Made by a program: the position numbers and the translations under genes
Notes under the pieces: generated by a model
Databases searched by the model: none
What the model was told of the DNA's origin: nothing
The model's input: the letters and a program-made list of their open reading frames with translations, nothing else
Shown here: piece by piece, positions 44,763 through 56,300 of the stretch
Numbering within the stretch: the stretch's first letter is position 1
Layout: each line of letters begins with the position of its first letter
Assembly (NCBI GenBank): GCA_040954595.2
Contig: CM082590.2
Coordinates: 1,302,001 to 1,366,000 of the forward strand
Direction of reading: 5' to 3'
Source of the DNA: Balanoglossus misakiensis
Taxonomy: Eukaryota > Hemichordata
Length of the DNA stretch: 64,000 nt

Positions 44763-46749
44763 CAGTCTTCGGACTGAGCGCGATTCCCATTATCAAAACA
44801 CCGCAAAGCATGCTGGGAAATTTCAGCACTCATTGACCTCTGTTATGGCGGCCAAGAACCCAGCGTACGTGGAGAGATTTCAATCCAATTTTTTTCCATG
44901 TTTTGAGAGTACTTGACAGATTTCGTTATCTTTGTGAAAATTATTGAAATAAAGCAATAAGAGAATCAAAGAGGTGAATTCGGTAGATTTGCGAAAAATA
45001 AAAATAAAAGAGTTACCTTTGACCCCTTCTATTTTAGCCTTCAGAGGCATATACCAACTTTGATTTTTTGTGCCTTTTCATCCAAAGCTTCAATGGACGA
45101 GAAAAAACGTGGTATATACTCTATTTCATTAGAACTTTGTTGGAAACTACCGTATATCATGATCAACGACTGAATAGAGACTGTGGGACGTCTCCAATTG
45201 GTGTTGTTAAATTGGCGATTTTGTAGCAAAATACCGTGATTTTGCCGTGTCGTAGTAAAAAAAAATCCAGACGCAAATGTCATGCAGAGTGTTTATTTTA
45301 ATCACTCATCACCTCTTATGCTCATTTTTTCGTCCAGAACATCTTACCCGTAAATTCCACACTTTCTGACAGGGTCTTCCTGGCACACACTGTTTTTGGG
45401 TGAAAATGCAGTGATTTGTTTGATTGTTTGTGCCTTTTCATCCAAAGAGTGAAAACTATTCAAACTCGAATTTCTGGGGTCATAGATACTTTATTGTTAT
45501 CATACGAACCTATTTTAGCTAGTGCTAAGCCTCTAAAAAAATATGCAGCCACTCGAAGTGAGGCGTAAAACGTAGTTTGTCGATATTTTGGTTATGAATG
45601 TTTGTGGGCCTTCAATCAATAATTTATCAGGTACGACCGTCCGCAGTGCCCAAAATACTTACGATACTTGTTGTTATTTCGTAATCACACCGATCGAACA
45701 CAGATACCTCGCGTGGATGCATGCACCATGTCGTTTTTCAACGGTTTTGTGAATTTAATACCAATTTCAAGGGAAGTGCTTGCAGTCATGTATCCCGCAA
45801 TCAGCCAAAATAAGACTCCAACAGCGAAAAAAGAGACGCATCTGGAACAAACACGCATATTTACTTCCTCTGACTTCCGTAAGAACCGCGATTACATGCA
45901 GAATTACCCCACTAGAGCCCATGTGTGTACCCTAATCACATGGGTCAGTCTCTTGACACAGAGATATCAACGCCCCTTTCATGACGTTCAAGCCTGATGA
46001 CAGCATCATTGATCAATGGGTGGGTAGATATACTCATAACTGACATGATCTTATATATAAATATTCAGATATTTGTTTACAACAAACTTAGATGTATCGA
46101 ATAAACTTTGAGCAAAAGCGTGAAGCCTTGCCTTTCTTGGCGGGAGATTGACGCATGTTGTTTACGTTACCATGGCGCCATAGAAATAGTAACGCTATTT
46201 AGCATATCACGTGCACTAAATGACACCCACTGGTTGGCGTATTCAAAAGGTCATAACATTTTGGGGTCATCAGTCGGCAGACTGAAAGTCATTGAGAAAT
46301 TGTGGTTTCTCGTCATTCAATTGAGGTTCATTGGTCAGAGAAAGTCGTCTGGGAATCGGCAGGTTTCGCTGCTTGCTGCATATGCTGAAATATTGCACCA
46401 GCACCATTTTAGCAACCACGATCTGTCAAATTTTGGTCAGTTCCATAGGCATCGCCATGCAATTTGCAGTGCGGGGCTGGTAAATTCAAGTGTTGATGTT
46501 TTTTCTGAGTTAATTTTTGTAAAAAAAATCACGTCGGTTTTTGGATTTGTCACAGCGAGTAAGGAACTTAATGTCAGTTCTTTGTTAAAAGCTAAGCTCG
46601 CTGGATTTTTTTCGTGTTGGAGACACTGCGACTTGTAATTTCTGTTTCCGACCGTAATTTTCCGGACACTCGACAGCGTAGTCAGCCTTTTTGAATACTT
46701 AATGAGTGATAATGGACACGCCCACTTTTCGCGCTCAGTCCGAAGACTG
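44763..46749. mobile_element. candidate 2-kb element with inverted ends
   Basis: CAGTCTTCGGACTGAGCGCG at the left end and its reverse complement at the right end (46731-46749, GCGCTCAGTCCGAAGACTG). Each end can itself fold (CAGTC-TTCG-GACTG). No target duplication is visible. Inside there is a short plus-strand reading frame at an ATGGCGGCC context (44843) and a 176-codon open frame at about 46108-46638. Neither has recognised domains, and a frame of this length could arise by chance. Confidence 0.4.
46108..46638 (+). CDS. long open frame, not recognised
   Basis: It is open for about 176 codons from a non-ATG upstream limit. It contains no domain, signal peptide or repeat that I can name, with scattered Cys, His and hydrophobic stretches. 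About one frame of this length is expected by chance in a window of this size, so it may be non-coding. Confidence 0.15.
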   Translation: MSKSVKPCLSWREIDACCLRYHGAIEIVTLFSISRALNDTHWLAYSKGHNILGSSVGRLKVIEKLWFLVIQLRFIGQRKSSGNRQVSLLAAYAEILHQHHFSNHDLSNFGQFHRHRHAICSAGLVNSSVDVFSELIFVKKITSVFGFVTASKELNVSSLLKAKLAGFFSCWRHCDL

Positions 46750-47479
46750 TCTGTTACTCAAATGATGAGTGACAGCATTCGGGGATTTGACTTGCAAGAG
46801 TAATTTGGTAGCACAGCCGAATTGCACGTAAATTTGTCACTTTGGGTCAGTCTTGATGGGTGTAGCATACAATGTACCAGTAGGGGGGGGGGGGTATGGT
46901 TATCCATTATGGACACCTGGTACCTTCACTTAGCAGTGGTTTACTACAAAATTCAATTTAGTAGCAACAGCTGCCAAACTAACAAAATGTCGATTCAGTG
47001 TCTGCAGAACAGCCAAACTTAAAAATTTACATTCACCCTGTCACTCAAGTACTGGTGAAAACAGAGGAGGCAAGTTCACATTTCCAATCATGTAATTTCA
47101 TGTAACACTTCCATTAAACCAACATACTTCATTCATTGACCCCAACTTTCCTTGCAAAGAAAGCATGAACTCTGCAAGGGACAATATAGTATAAAACCAT
47201 TGGAGTGAGATGGGTCACATTAGACTTGAATTGTATTTTATTAAACTGATTTGTTAGGCTGGGTTATAAACACGGGTATCGACCAGCATGCGTCTAGTTG
47301 TATGAACATTTTAAGAAATGAAAGGTTAAAATCAGTCATACCTTCAGCTTTGAATCGTATTCCGGTAAATCCATTCAGGCCAACCATAATTTTGCTACTT
47401 TAATTTATCATTTTTCCTCTTATTTCTTTCCTGGACCTGGTAATTTAGCCCAGCTTGAATGATATTGATTATTATGCCT
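46750..47479. other. intergenic with poly-G run
   Basis: A G run at about 46883-46893; otherwise no supportable feature. Confidence 0.4.
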
Positions 47480-48240
47480 GATTTGATGTCTTATTACCAC
47501 GTCTTGTAAAAAAAAACAGTCATAAAGGGCATGGTCCAAATATCTTCATAATTTTGGCAATGACCTTTGACTTCTTTTGGCACATGTATTAATATCCTGC
47601 ATATCTTTTGACAGGAAGATCCGTAAAATGGGGGTTCGGGTTCTGATGCATAATGAACACATATATATTTGGACCCCTTGACCAATGTTTAACGAATTAA
47701 ATATATGCATATCTAATTTAAAGCTTACCAGTAGGATTACAACTGCAGTTTTTTATGAACATGGTCTACTTTGTGACAACAATTTGTTGCCAAATTTCTT
47801 GACCCTATTGACCATGCTGACATCATTAAATATGTACATACCAAATTCTGGCCTATTAAACCATTAGGGTTAGGAGCCTGGTTTGTCGTAAAAATGGACC
47901 AGTTTGGGATCAAAATTTTGCTGACCACTGGGTGACATTAGACCTACTTTCCCATGCCTCAGCATGCACAACAGAAACAGCCCCTGAAATTTGGAAGGAT
48001 GGAACAGCTAAAAGAGGCTTACACTTAAATCATCAATCATGACCATACGTAATTTGATCCTTAACAGTTGTGCGAGAAGTTTCAGTTAGACATGGATCAG
48101 TTAAGGATCATTTTTTTTGACAATTTTTACTGATTACTTGGTAACCATTGTCGTGCTTTTCTATATCTTGGTATCCACAGCATACCCTGGTAACCATGGA
48201 AACTGCTACGGCCCTGCCAATGCTGCTTGCAACTTTAATT
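47480..48240 (-). repeat. second diverged relative of the tandem modules
   Basis: ATGGACCAGTTTGGGATCAA, TTTTGCTGACCACTGGGTGA, CTATTAAACCATTAGGGTTA and ATGGATCAGTTAAGGATCA repeat the pattern seen at 43.4-44.2 kb. Confidence 0.4.
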
Positions 48241-48429
48241 TTAAAAATATATTTTTTTATCACGGTTTTCTTTATGAATAATGGTGAATTGTTGATCAAA
48301 TCAATTTATTAAAATGATTTCATTCTTTTTTTTTTACATTAGGTTTATTGGTAACACTGCCGCTAGAGGAAGTGTAATATGTAACAGATGGATGAACCTA
48401 ATACTTGTAATGACGCCAGCTCCTAATAC

Positions 48430-48490
48430 TGTAATAGGCCCCTCTCTGCCGCGTCCGAGCCCGGCCGGCTGGCCTCCCTTCGCGTAGCAA
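48430..48490. other. GC-rich junction to the satellite
   Basis: Composition changes abruptly here. The unique GCCGCGTCCGAGCCCGGCCG leads into TTCGCGTAGCAAGTG, a diverged monomer end. Confidence 0.6.
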
Positions 48491-51400
48491 GTGTAGTCAG
48501 GGCGGGGCCCGGGCGTCCCCACTCGCGTCTAGCAAGCGTAGTCAGTCAGGGCGGGGCCCGGGCGTCCCCACTCGCGTCTAGCAAGCGTAGTCAGTCAGGG
48601 CGGGGCCCGGGCGTCCCCACTCGCGTCTAGCAAGCGTAGTCAGTCAGGGCGGGGCCCACTCGCGTCTAGCAAGCGTAGTCAGTCAGGGCGGGGCCCACTC
48701 GCGTCTAGCAAGCGTAGTCAGTCAGGGCGGGGCCCGGGCGTCCCCACTCGCGTCTAGCAAGCGTAGTCAGTCAGGGCGGGGCCCACTCGCGTCTAGCAAG
48801 CGTAGTCAGTCAGGGCGGGGCCCGGGCGTCCCCACTCGCGTCTAGCAAGCGTAGTCAGTCAGGGCGGGGCCCGGGCGTCCCCACTCGCGTCTAGCAAGCG
48901 TAGTCAGTCAGGGCGGGGCCCGGGCGTCCCCACTCGCGTCTAGCAAGCGTAGTCAGTCAGGGCGGGGCCCGGGCGTCCCCACTCGCGTCTAGCAAGCGTA
49001 GTCAGTCAGGGCGGGGCCCGGGCGTCCCCACTCGCGTCTAGCAAGCGTAGTCAGTCAGGGCGGGGCCCGGGCGTCCCCACTCGCGTCTAGCAAGCGTAGT
49101 CAGTCAGGGCGGGGCCCGGGCGTCCCCACTCGCGTCTAGCAAGCGTAGTCAGTCAGGGCGGGGCCCGGGCGTCCCCACTCTCGTCTAGCAAGCGTAGTCA
49201 GTCAGGGCGGGGCCCGGGCGTCCCCACTCGCGTCTAGCAAGCGTAGTCAGTCAGGGCGGGGCCCGGGCGTCCCCACTCGCGTATAGCAAGCGTAGTCAGT
49301 CAGGGCGGGGCCCGGGCGTCGCCACTCGCGTCTAGCAAGCGTAGTCAGTCAGGGCGGGGCCCACTCGCGTCTAGCAAGCGTAGTCAGTCAGGGCGGGGCC
49401 CGGGCGTCCCCACTCGCGTCTAGCAAGCGTAGTCAGTCAAGGCGGGGCCCGGGCGTCCCCACTCGCGTCTAGCAAGCGTAGTCAGTCAGGGCAGGGCCCA
49501 CTCGCGTCTAGCAAGCGTAGTCAGTCAGGGCGGGGCCCGGGCGTCCCCACTCGCGTCTAGCAAGCGTAGTCAGTCAGGGCGGGGCCCGGGCGTCCCCACT
49601 CGCGTCTAGCAAGCGTAGTCAGTCAGGGCGGGGCCTGGGCGTCGCCACTCGCGTATAGCAAGCGTAGTCAGTCAGGGCGGGGCCCACTCGCGTCTAGCAA
49701 GCGTAGTCAGTCAGGGCGGGGCCCGGGCGTCCCCACTCGCGTCTAGCAAGCGTAGTCAGTCAGGGCGGGGCCCGGGCGTCCCCACTCGCGTCTAGCAAGC
49801 GTAGTCAGTCAGGGCGGGGCCCGGGCGTCCCCACTCGCGTATAGCAAGCGTAGTCAGTCAGGACGGGGCCCACTCGCGTCTAGCAAGCGTAGTCAGTCAG
49901 GGCGGGGCCCGGGCGTCCCCACTCGCGTCCAGCAAGCGTAGTCAGTCAGGGCGGGGCCCGGGCGTCCCCACTCGCGTCTAGCAAGCGTAGTCAGTCAGGG
50001 CGGGGCCCGGGCGTCCCCACTTGCGTCTAGCAAGCGTAGTCAGTCAGGGCGGGGCCCGGGCGTCCCCATTCGCGAATAGCAAGCGTAGTCAGTCAGGGCG
50101 GGGCCCGGGCGTCCCCACTCGCGAATAGCAAGCGTAGTCAGTCAGGGCGGGGCCCGGGCGTCCCCACTCGCGTATAGCAAGCGTAGTCAGTCAGGGCGGG
50201 GCCCACTCGCGTCTAGCAAGCGTAGTCAGTCAGGGCGGGGCCCGGGCGTCCCCACTCGCATCTAGCAAGCGTAGTCAGTCAGGGCGGGGACCGGGCGTCC
50301 CCACTCGCGTCTAGCAAGCGTAGTCAGTCAGGGCGGGGCCCGGGCGTCCCCACTCGCGTCTAGCAAGCGTAGTCAGTCAGGGCGGGGCCCGGGCGTCCCC
50401 ACTCGCGTCTAGCAAGCGTAGTCAGTCAAGGCGGGGCCCGGGCGTCCCCACTCGCGTCTAGCAAGCGTAGTCAGTCAGGGCGGGGCCCGGGCGTCCCCAC
50501 TCGTGTCTAGCAAGCGTAGTCAGTCAGGGCGGGGCCCGGGCGTCCCCACTCGCGTCTAGCAAGCGTAGTCAGTCAGGGCGGGGCCCGGGCGTCCCCACTC
50601 GCGTATAGCAAGCGTAGTCAGTCAGGGCGGGGCCCGGGCGTCCCCACTCGCGTCTAGCAAGCGTAGTCAGTCAGGGCGGGGCCCACTCGCGTCTAGCAAG
50701 CGTAGTCAGTCAGGGCGGGGCCCGGGCGGCCCCACTCGCATCTAGCAAGCGTAGTCAGTCAGGGCGGGGCCCGGGCGTCCCCACTCGCGTCTAGCAAGCG
50801 TAGTCAGTCAGGGCGGGGCCCGGGCGTCCCCACTCGCGTATAGCAAGCGTAGTCAGTCAGTGCGGGGCCCCGGCGTCCCCACTCGCGTATAGCAAGCGTA
50901 GTCAGTCAGTGCGGGGCCCGGGCGTCCCCACTCGCGTATAGCAAGCGTAGTCAGTCAGGGCGGGGCCCACTCGCGTCTAGCATGCGTAGTCAGTCAGGGC
51001 GGGGCCCGGGCGTCCCCACTCGCGAATAGCAAGCGTAGTCAGTCAGGGCGGGGCCCGGGCGTCCCCACTCGCGTCTAGCAAGCGTAGTAAGTCAGGGCAG
51101 GGCCCGGGCGTCCCCACTCGCGTCTAGCAAGCGTAGTCAGTCAGGGCGGGGCCCGGGCGTCCCCACTCGCGTCTAGCAAGCGTAGTCAGTCAGGGCGGGG
51201 CCCGGGCGTCCCCACTCGCGTCTAGCAAGCGTAGTCAGTCAGGGCGGGGCCCGGGCATCCCCACTCGCGTATAGCAAGCGTAGTCAGTCAGGGCGGGGCC
51301 CGGGCGTCCCCACTCGCATCTAGCAAGCGTAGTCAGTCAGAGCGGGGCCCACTCGCGTCTAGCAAGCGTAGTCAGTCAGGGCGGGGCCCGGGCGTCCCCA

Positions 51401-52719
51401 CTCGCGTCTAGCAAGCGTAGTCAGTCAGGGCGGGGCCCGGGCGTCCCCACTCGCGTCTAGCAAGCGTAGTCAGTCAGGGCGGGGCCCGGGCGTCCCCACT
51501 CGCGTCTAGCAAGCGTAGTCAGTCAGGGCGGGGCCCGGGCGTCCCCACTCGCGTCTAGCAAGCGTAGTCAGTCAGGGCGGGGCCCGGGCGTCCCCATTCG
51601 CGAATAGCAAGCGTAGTCAGTCAGGGCGGGGCCCGGGCGTCCCCATTCGCGAATAGCAAGCGTAGTCAGTCAGGGCGGGGCCCGGGCGTCCCCACTCGCG
51701 AATAGCAAGCGTAGTCAGTCAGGGCGGGGCCCGGGCGTCCCCACTCGCGTATAGCAAGCGTAGTCAGTCAGGGCGGGGCCCACTCGCGTCTAGCAAGCGT
51801 AGTCAGTCAGGGCAGGGCCCGGGCGTCCCCACTCGCGTATAGCAAGCGTAGTCAGTCAGGGCGGGGCCCGGGCGTCCCCACTCGCGTCTAGCAAGCGTAG
51901 TCAGTCAGGGCGGGGCCCGGGCGTCCCCACTCGCGTATAGCAAGCGTAGTCAGTCAGGGCGGGGCCCACTCGCGTCTAGCAAGCGTAGTCAGTCAGGGCA
52001 GGGCCCGGGCGTCCCCACTCGCGTATAGCAAGCGTAGTCAGTCAGGGCGGGGCCCGGGCGTCCCCACTCGCGTCTAGCAAGCGTAGTCAGTAAGGGCGGG
52101 GCCCGGGCGTCCCCACTCGCGTCTAGCAAGCGTAGTCAGTCAGGGCGGGGCCCACTCGCGTCTAGCAAGCGTAGTCAGTCAGGGCGGGGCCCGGGCGTCC
52201 CCACTCGCGTATAGCAAGCGTAGTCAGTCAGGGCGGGGCCCGGGCGTCCCCACTCGCGTCTAGCAAGCGTAGTCAGTCAGGGCGGGGCCCACTCGCGTCT
52301 AGCAAGCGTAGTCAGTCAGGGCAGGGCCCGGGCATCCCCACTCGCGTCTAGCAAGCGTAGTCAGTCAAGGCGGGGCCCGGGCGTCCCCACTCGCGTCTAG
52401 CAAGCGTAGTCAGTCAGGGCGGGGCCCGGGCGTCCCCACTCGCGTCTAGCAAGCGTAGTCAGTCAGGGCGGGGCCCGGGCGTCCCCACTCGCGTCTAGTA
52501 AGCGTAGTCAGTCAGGGCGGGGCCCACTCGCGTCTAGCAAGCGTAGTCAGTCAGGGCAGGGCCCACTCGCGTCTAGCAAGCGTAGTAGGTCAGGGCGGGG
52601 CCCGGGCGTCCCCACTCGCGTCTAGCAAGCGTAGTCAGTCAGGGCGGGGCCCGGGCGTCCCCACTCGCGTATAGCAAGCGTAGTCAGTCAGGACGGGGCC
52701 CACTCGCGTCTAGCAAGCG

Positions 52720-55700
52720 TAGTCAGTCAGGGCGGGGCCCGGGCGTCCCCACTCGCGTCCAGCAAGCGTAGTCAGTCAGGGCGGGGCCCGGGCGTCCCCA
52801 CTCGCGTCTAGCAAGCGTAGTCAGTCAGGGCGGGGCCCGGGCGTCCCCACTCGCGTCTAGCAAGCGTAGTCAGTCAGGGCGGGGCCCGGGCGTCCCCATT
52901 CGCGAATAGCAAGCATAGTCAGTCAGGGCGGGGCCCGGGCGTCCCCACTCGCGAATAGCAAGCGTAGTCAGTCAGGGCGGGGCCCGGGCGTCCCCACTCG
53001 CGTATAGCAAGAGTAGTCAGTCAGGGCGGGGCCCGGGCGTCCCCACTCGCGTATAGCAAGCGTAGTCAGTCAGGGCGGGGCCCACTCGCTTCTAGCAAGC
53101 GTAGTCAGTCAGGGCGGGGCCCGGGCGTCCCCACTCGCGTCTAGCAAGCGTAGTCAGTCAGGGCGGGGCCCGGGCGTCCCCACTTGCGTCTAGCAAGCGT
53201 AGTCAGTAAGGGCGGGGCCCGGGCGTCCCCACTCGCGTCTAGCAAGCGTAGTCAGTCAGGGCGGGGCCCGGGCGTCCCCACTCGCGTCTAGCAAGCGTAG
53301 TCAGTTAGGGCGGGGCCCACTCGCGTCTAGCAAGCGTAGTCAGTCAGGGCGGGGCCCGGGCGTCCCCACTCGCGTCTAGCAAGCGTAGTCAGTCAAGGCG
53401 GGGCCCGGGCGTCCCCACTCGCGTCTAGCAAGCGTAGTCAGTCAGGGCGGGGCCCGGGCGTCCCCACTCGTGTCTAGCAAGCGTAGTCAGTCAGGGCGGT
53501 GCCCGGGCGTCCCCACTCGCGTCTAGCAAGCGTAGTCAGTCAGGGCGGGGCCCGGGCGTCCCCACTCGCGTCTAGCAAGCGTAGTCAGTCAGGGCGGGGC
53601 CCGGGCGTCCCCACTCGTGTCTAGCAAGCGTAGTCAGTCAGGGCGGGGCCCACTCGCGTCTAGCAAGCGTAGTCAGTCAGGGCGGGGCCCGGGTGTCCCC
53701 ACTCGCGTCTAGCAAGCGTAGTCAGTCAGGGCGGGGCCCGGGCGTCCCCACTCGCGAATAGCAAGCGTAGTCAGTCAGGGCGGGGCCAGGGCGTCCCCAC
53801 TCGCGTCTAGCAAGCGTAGTCAGTCAGGGCGGGGCCCACTAGCGTCTAGCAAGCGTAGTCAGTCAGGGCGGGGCCCGGGCGTCGCCACTCGCGTCTAGCA
53901 AGCGTAGTCAGTCAGGGCGGGGCCCGGGCGTCCCCACTCGCGTCTAGCAAGCGTAGTCAGTCAGGGCGGGGCCCACTCGCGTCTAGCAAGCGTAGTCAGT
54001 CAGGGCGGGGCCCGGGCGGCCCCACTCGCGTCTAGCAAGCGTAGTCAGTCAGGGCGGGGCCCGGGCGTCCCCACTCGCGTCTAGCAAGCGTAGTCAGTCA
54101 GGGCGGGGCCCGGGCGTCCCCACTCGCGTATAGCAAGCGTAGTCAGTCAGTGCGGGGCCCCGGCGTCCCCACTCGCGTATAGCAAGCGTAGTCAGTCAGT
54201 GCGGGGCCCGGGCGTCCCCACTCGCGTATAGCAAGCGTAGTCAGTCAGGGCGGGGCCACTCGCGGCTAGCAAGCGTAGTCAGTCAGGGCGGGGCCCGGGC
54301 GTCCCCACTTGCGAATAGCAAGCGTAGTCAGTCAGGGCGGGGCCCGGGCGTCCCCACTCGCGTCTAGCAAGCGTAGTCAGTCAGGGCGGGGCCCACTCGC
54401 GTCTAGCAAGCGTAGTCAGTCAGGGCAGGGCCCGGGCGTCCCCACTCGCGTCTAGCAAGCGTAGTCAGTCAGGGCGGGGCCCGGGCGTCCCCACTCGCGT
54501 CTAGCAAGCGTAGTCAGTCAGGGCGGGGCCCGGGCGTCCCCACTCGCGTCCAGCAAGCGTAGTCAGTCAGGGCGGGGCCCGGGCGTCCCCACTCGCGTCT
54601 AGCAAGCGTAGTCAGTCAGGGCGGGGCCCGGGCGTCCCCACTCGCGTCTAGCAAGCGTAGTCAGTCAGGGCGGGGCCCGGGCGTCCCCATTCGCGAATAG
54701 CAAGCATAGTCAGTCAGGGCGGGGCCCGGGCGTCCCCACTCGCGAATAGCAAGCGTAGTCAGTCAGGGCGGGGCCCGGGCGTCCCCACTCGCGTATAGCA
54801 AGAGTAGTCAGTCAGGGCGGGGCCCGGGCGTCCCCACTCGCGTATAGCAAGCGTAGTCAGTCAGGGCGGGGCCCACTCGCTTCTAGCAAGCGTAGTCAGT
54901 CAGGGCGGGGCCCGGGCGTCCCCACTCGCGTCTAGCAAGCGTAGTCAGTCAGGGCGGGGCCCGGGCGTCCCCACTTGCGTCTAGCAAGCGTAGTCAGTAA
55001 GGGCGGGGCCCGGGCGTCCCCACTCGCGTCTAGCAAGCGTAGTCAGTCAGGGCGGGGCCCGGGCGTCCCCACTCGCGTCTAGCAAGCGTAGTCAGTTAGG
55101 GCGGGGCCCACTCGCGTCTAGCAAGCGTAGTCAGTCAGGGCGGGGCCCGGGCGTCCCCACTCGCGTCTAGCAAGCGTAGTCAGTCAAGGCGGGGCCCGGG
55201 CGTCCCCACTCGCGTCTAGCAAGCGTAGTCAGTCAGGGCGGGGCCCGGGCGTCCCCACTCGTGTCTAGCAAGCGTAGTCAGTCAGGGCGGTGCCCGGGCG
55301 TCCCCACTCGCGTCTAGCAAGCGTAGTCAGTCAGGGCGGGGCCCGGGCGTCCCCACTCGCGTCTAGCAAGCGTAGTCAGTCAGGGCGGGGCCCGGGCGTC
55401 CCCACTCGTGTCTAGCAAGCGTAGTCAGTCAGGGCGGGGCCCACTCGCGTCTAGCAAGCGTAGTCAGTCAGGGCGGGGCCCGGGTGTCCCCACTCGCGTC
55501 TAGCAAGCGTAGTCAGTCAGGGCGGGGCCCGGGCGTCCCCACTCGCGAATAGCAAGCGTAGTCAGTCAGGGCGGGGCCAGGGCGTCCCCACTCGCGTCTA
55601 GCAAGCGTAGTCAGTCAGGGCGGGGCCCACTAGCGTCTAGCAAGCGTAGTCAGTCAGGGCGGGGCCCGGGCGTCGCCACTCGCGTCTAGCAAGCGTAGTC

Positions 55701-56300
55701 AGTCAGGGCGGGGCCCGGGCGTCCCCACTCGCGTCTAGCAAGCGTAGTCAGTCAGGGCGGGGCCCACTCGCGTCTAGCAAGCGTAGTCAGTCAGGGCGGG
55801 GCCCGGGCGGCCCCACTCGCGTCTAGCAAGCGTAGTCAGTCAGGGCGGGGCCCGGGCGTCCCCACTCGCGTCTAGCAAGCGTAGTCAGTCAGGGCGGGGC
55901 CCGGGCGTCCCCACTCGCGTATAGCAAGCGTAGTCAGTCAGTGCGGGGCCCCGGCGTCCCCACTCGCGTATAGCAAGCGTAGTCAGTCTGTGCGGGGCCC
56001 GGGCGTCCCCACTCGCGTATAGCAAGCGTAGTCAGTCAGGGCGGGGCCACTCGCGGCTAGCAAGCGTAGTCAGTCAGGGCGGGGCCCGGGCGTCCCCACT
56101 TGCGAATAGCAAGCGTAGTCAGTCAGGGCGGGGCCCGGGCGTCCCCACTCGCGTCTAGCAAGCGTAGTCAGTCAGGGCGGGGCCCACTCGCGTCTAGCAA
56201 GCGTAGTCAGTCAGGGCAGGGCCCGGGCGTCCCCACTCGCGTCTAGCAAGCGTAGTCAGTCAGGGCGGGGCCCGGGCGTCCCCACTCGCGTCTAGCAAGC
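52720..56300. repeat. 1,791-bp higher-order duplication in the satellite
   Basis: Private variants recur exactly 1,791 bp apart: AAGCATAGTC (52911/54702), GAGTAGTC (53011/54802), GGGTGTCCCC (53691/55482) and CGGGGCCACTCGCGG (54251/56042). The period fits 31 units of 49, six of 39 and one of 38 bp. Edges are approximate. Confidence 0.9.
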
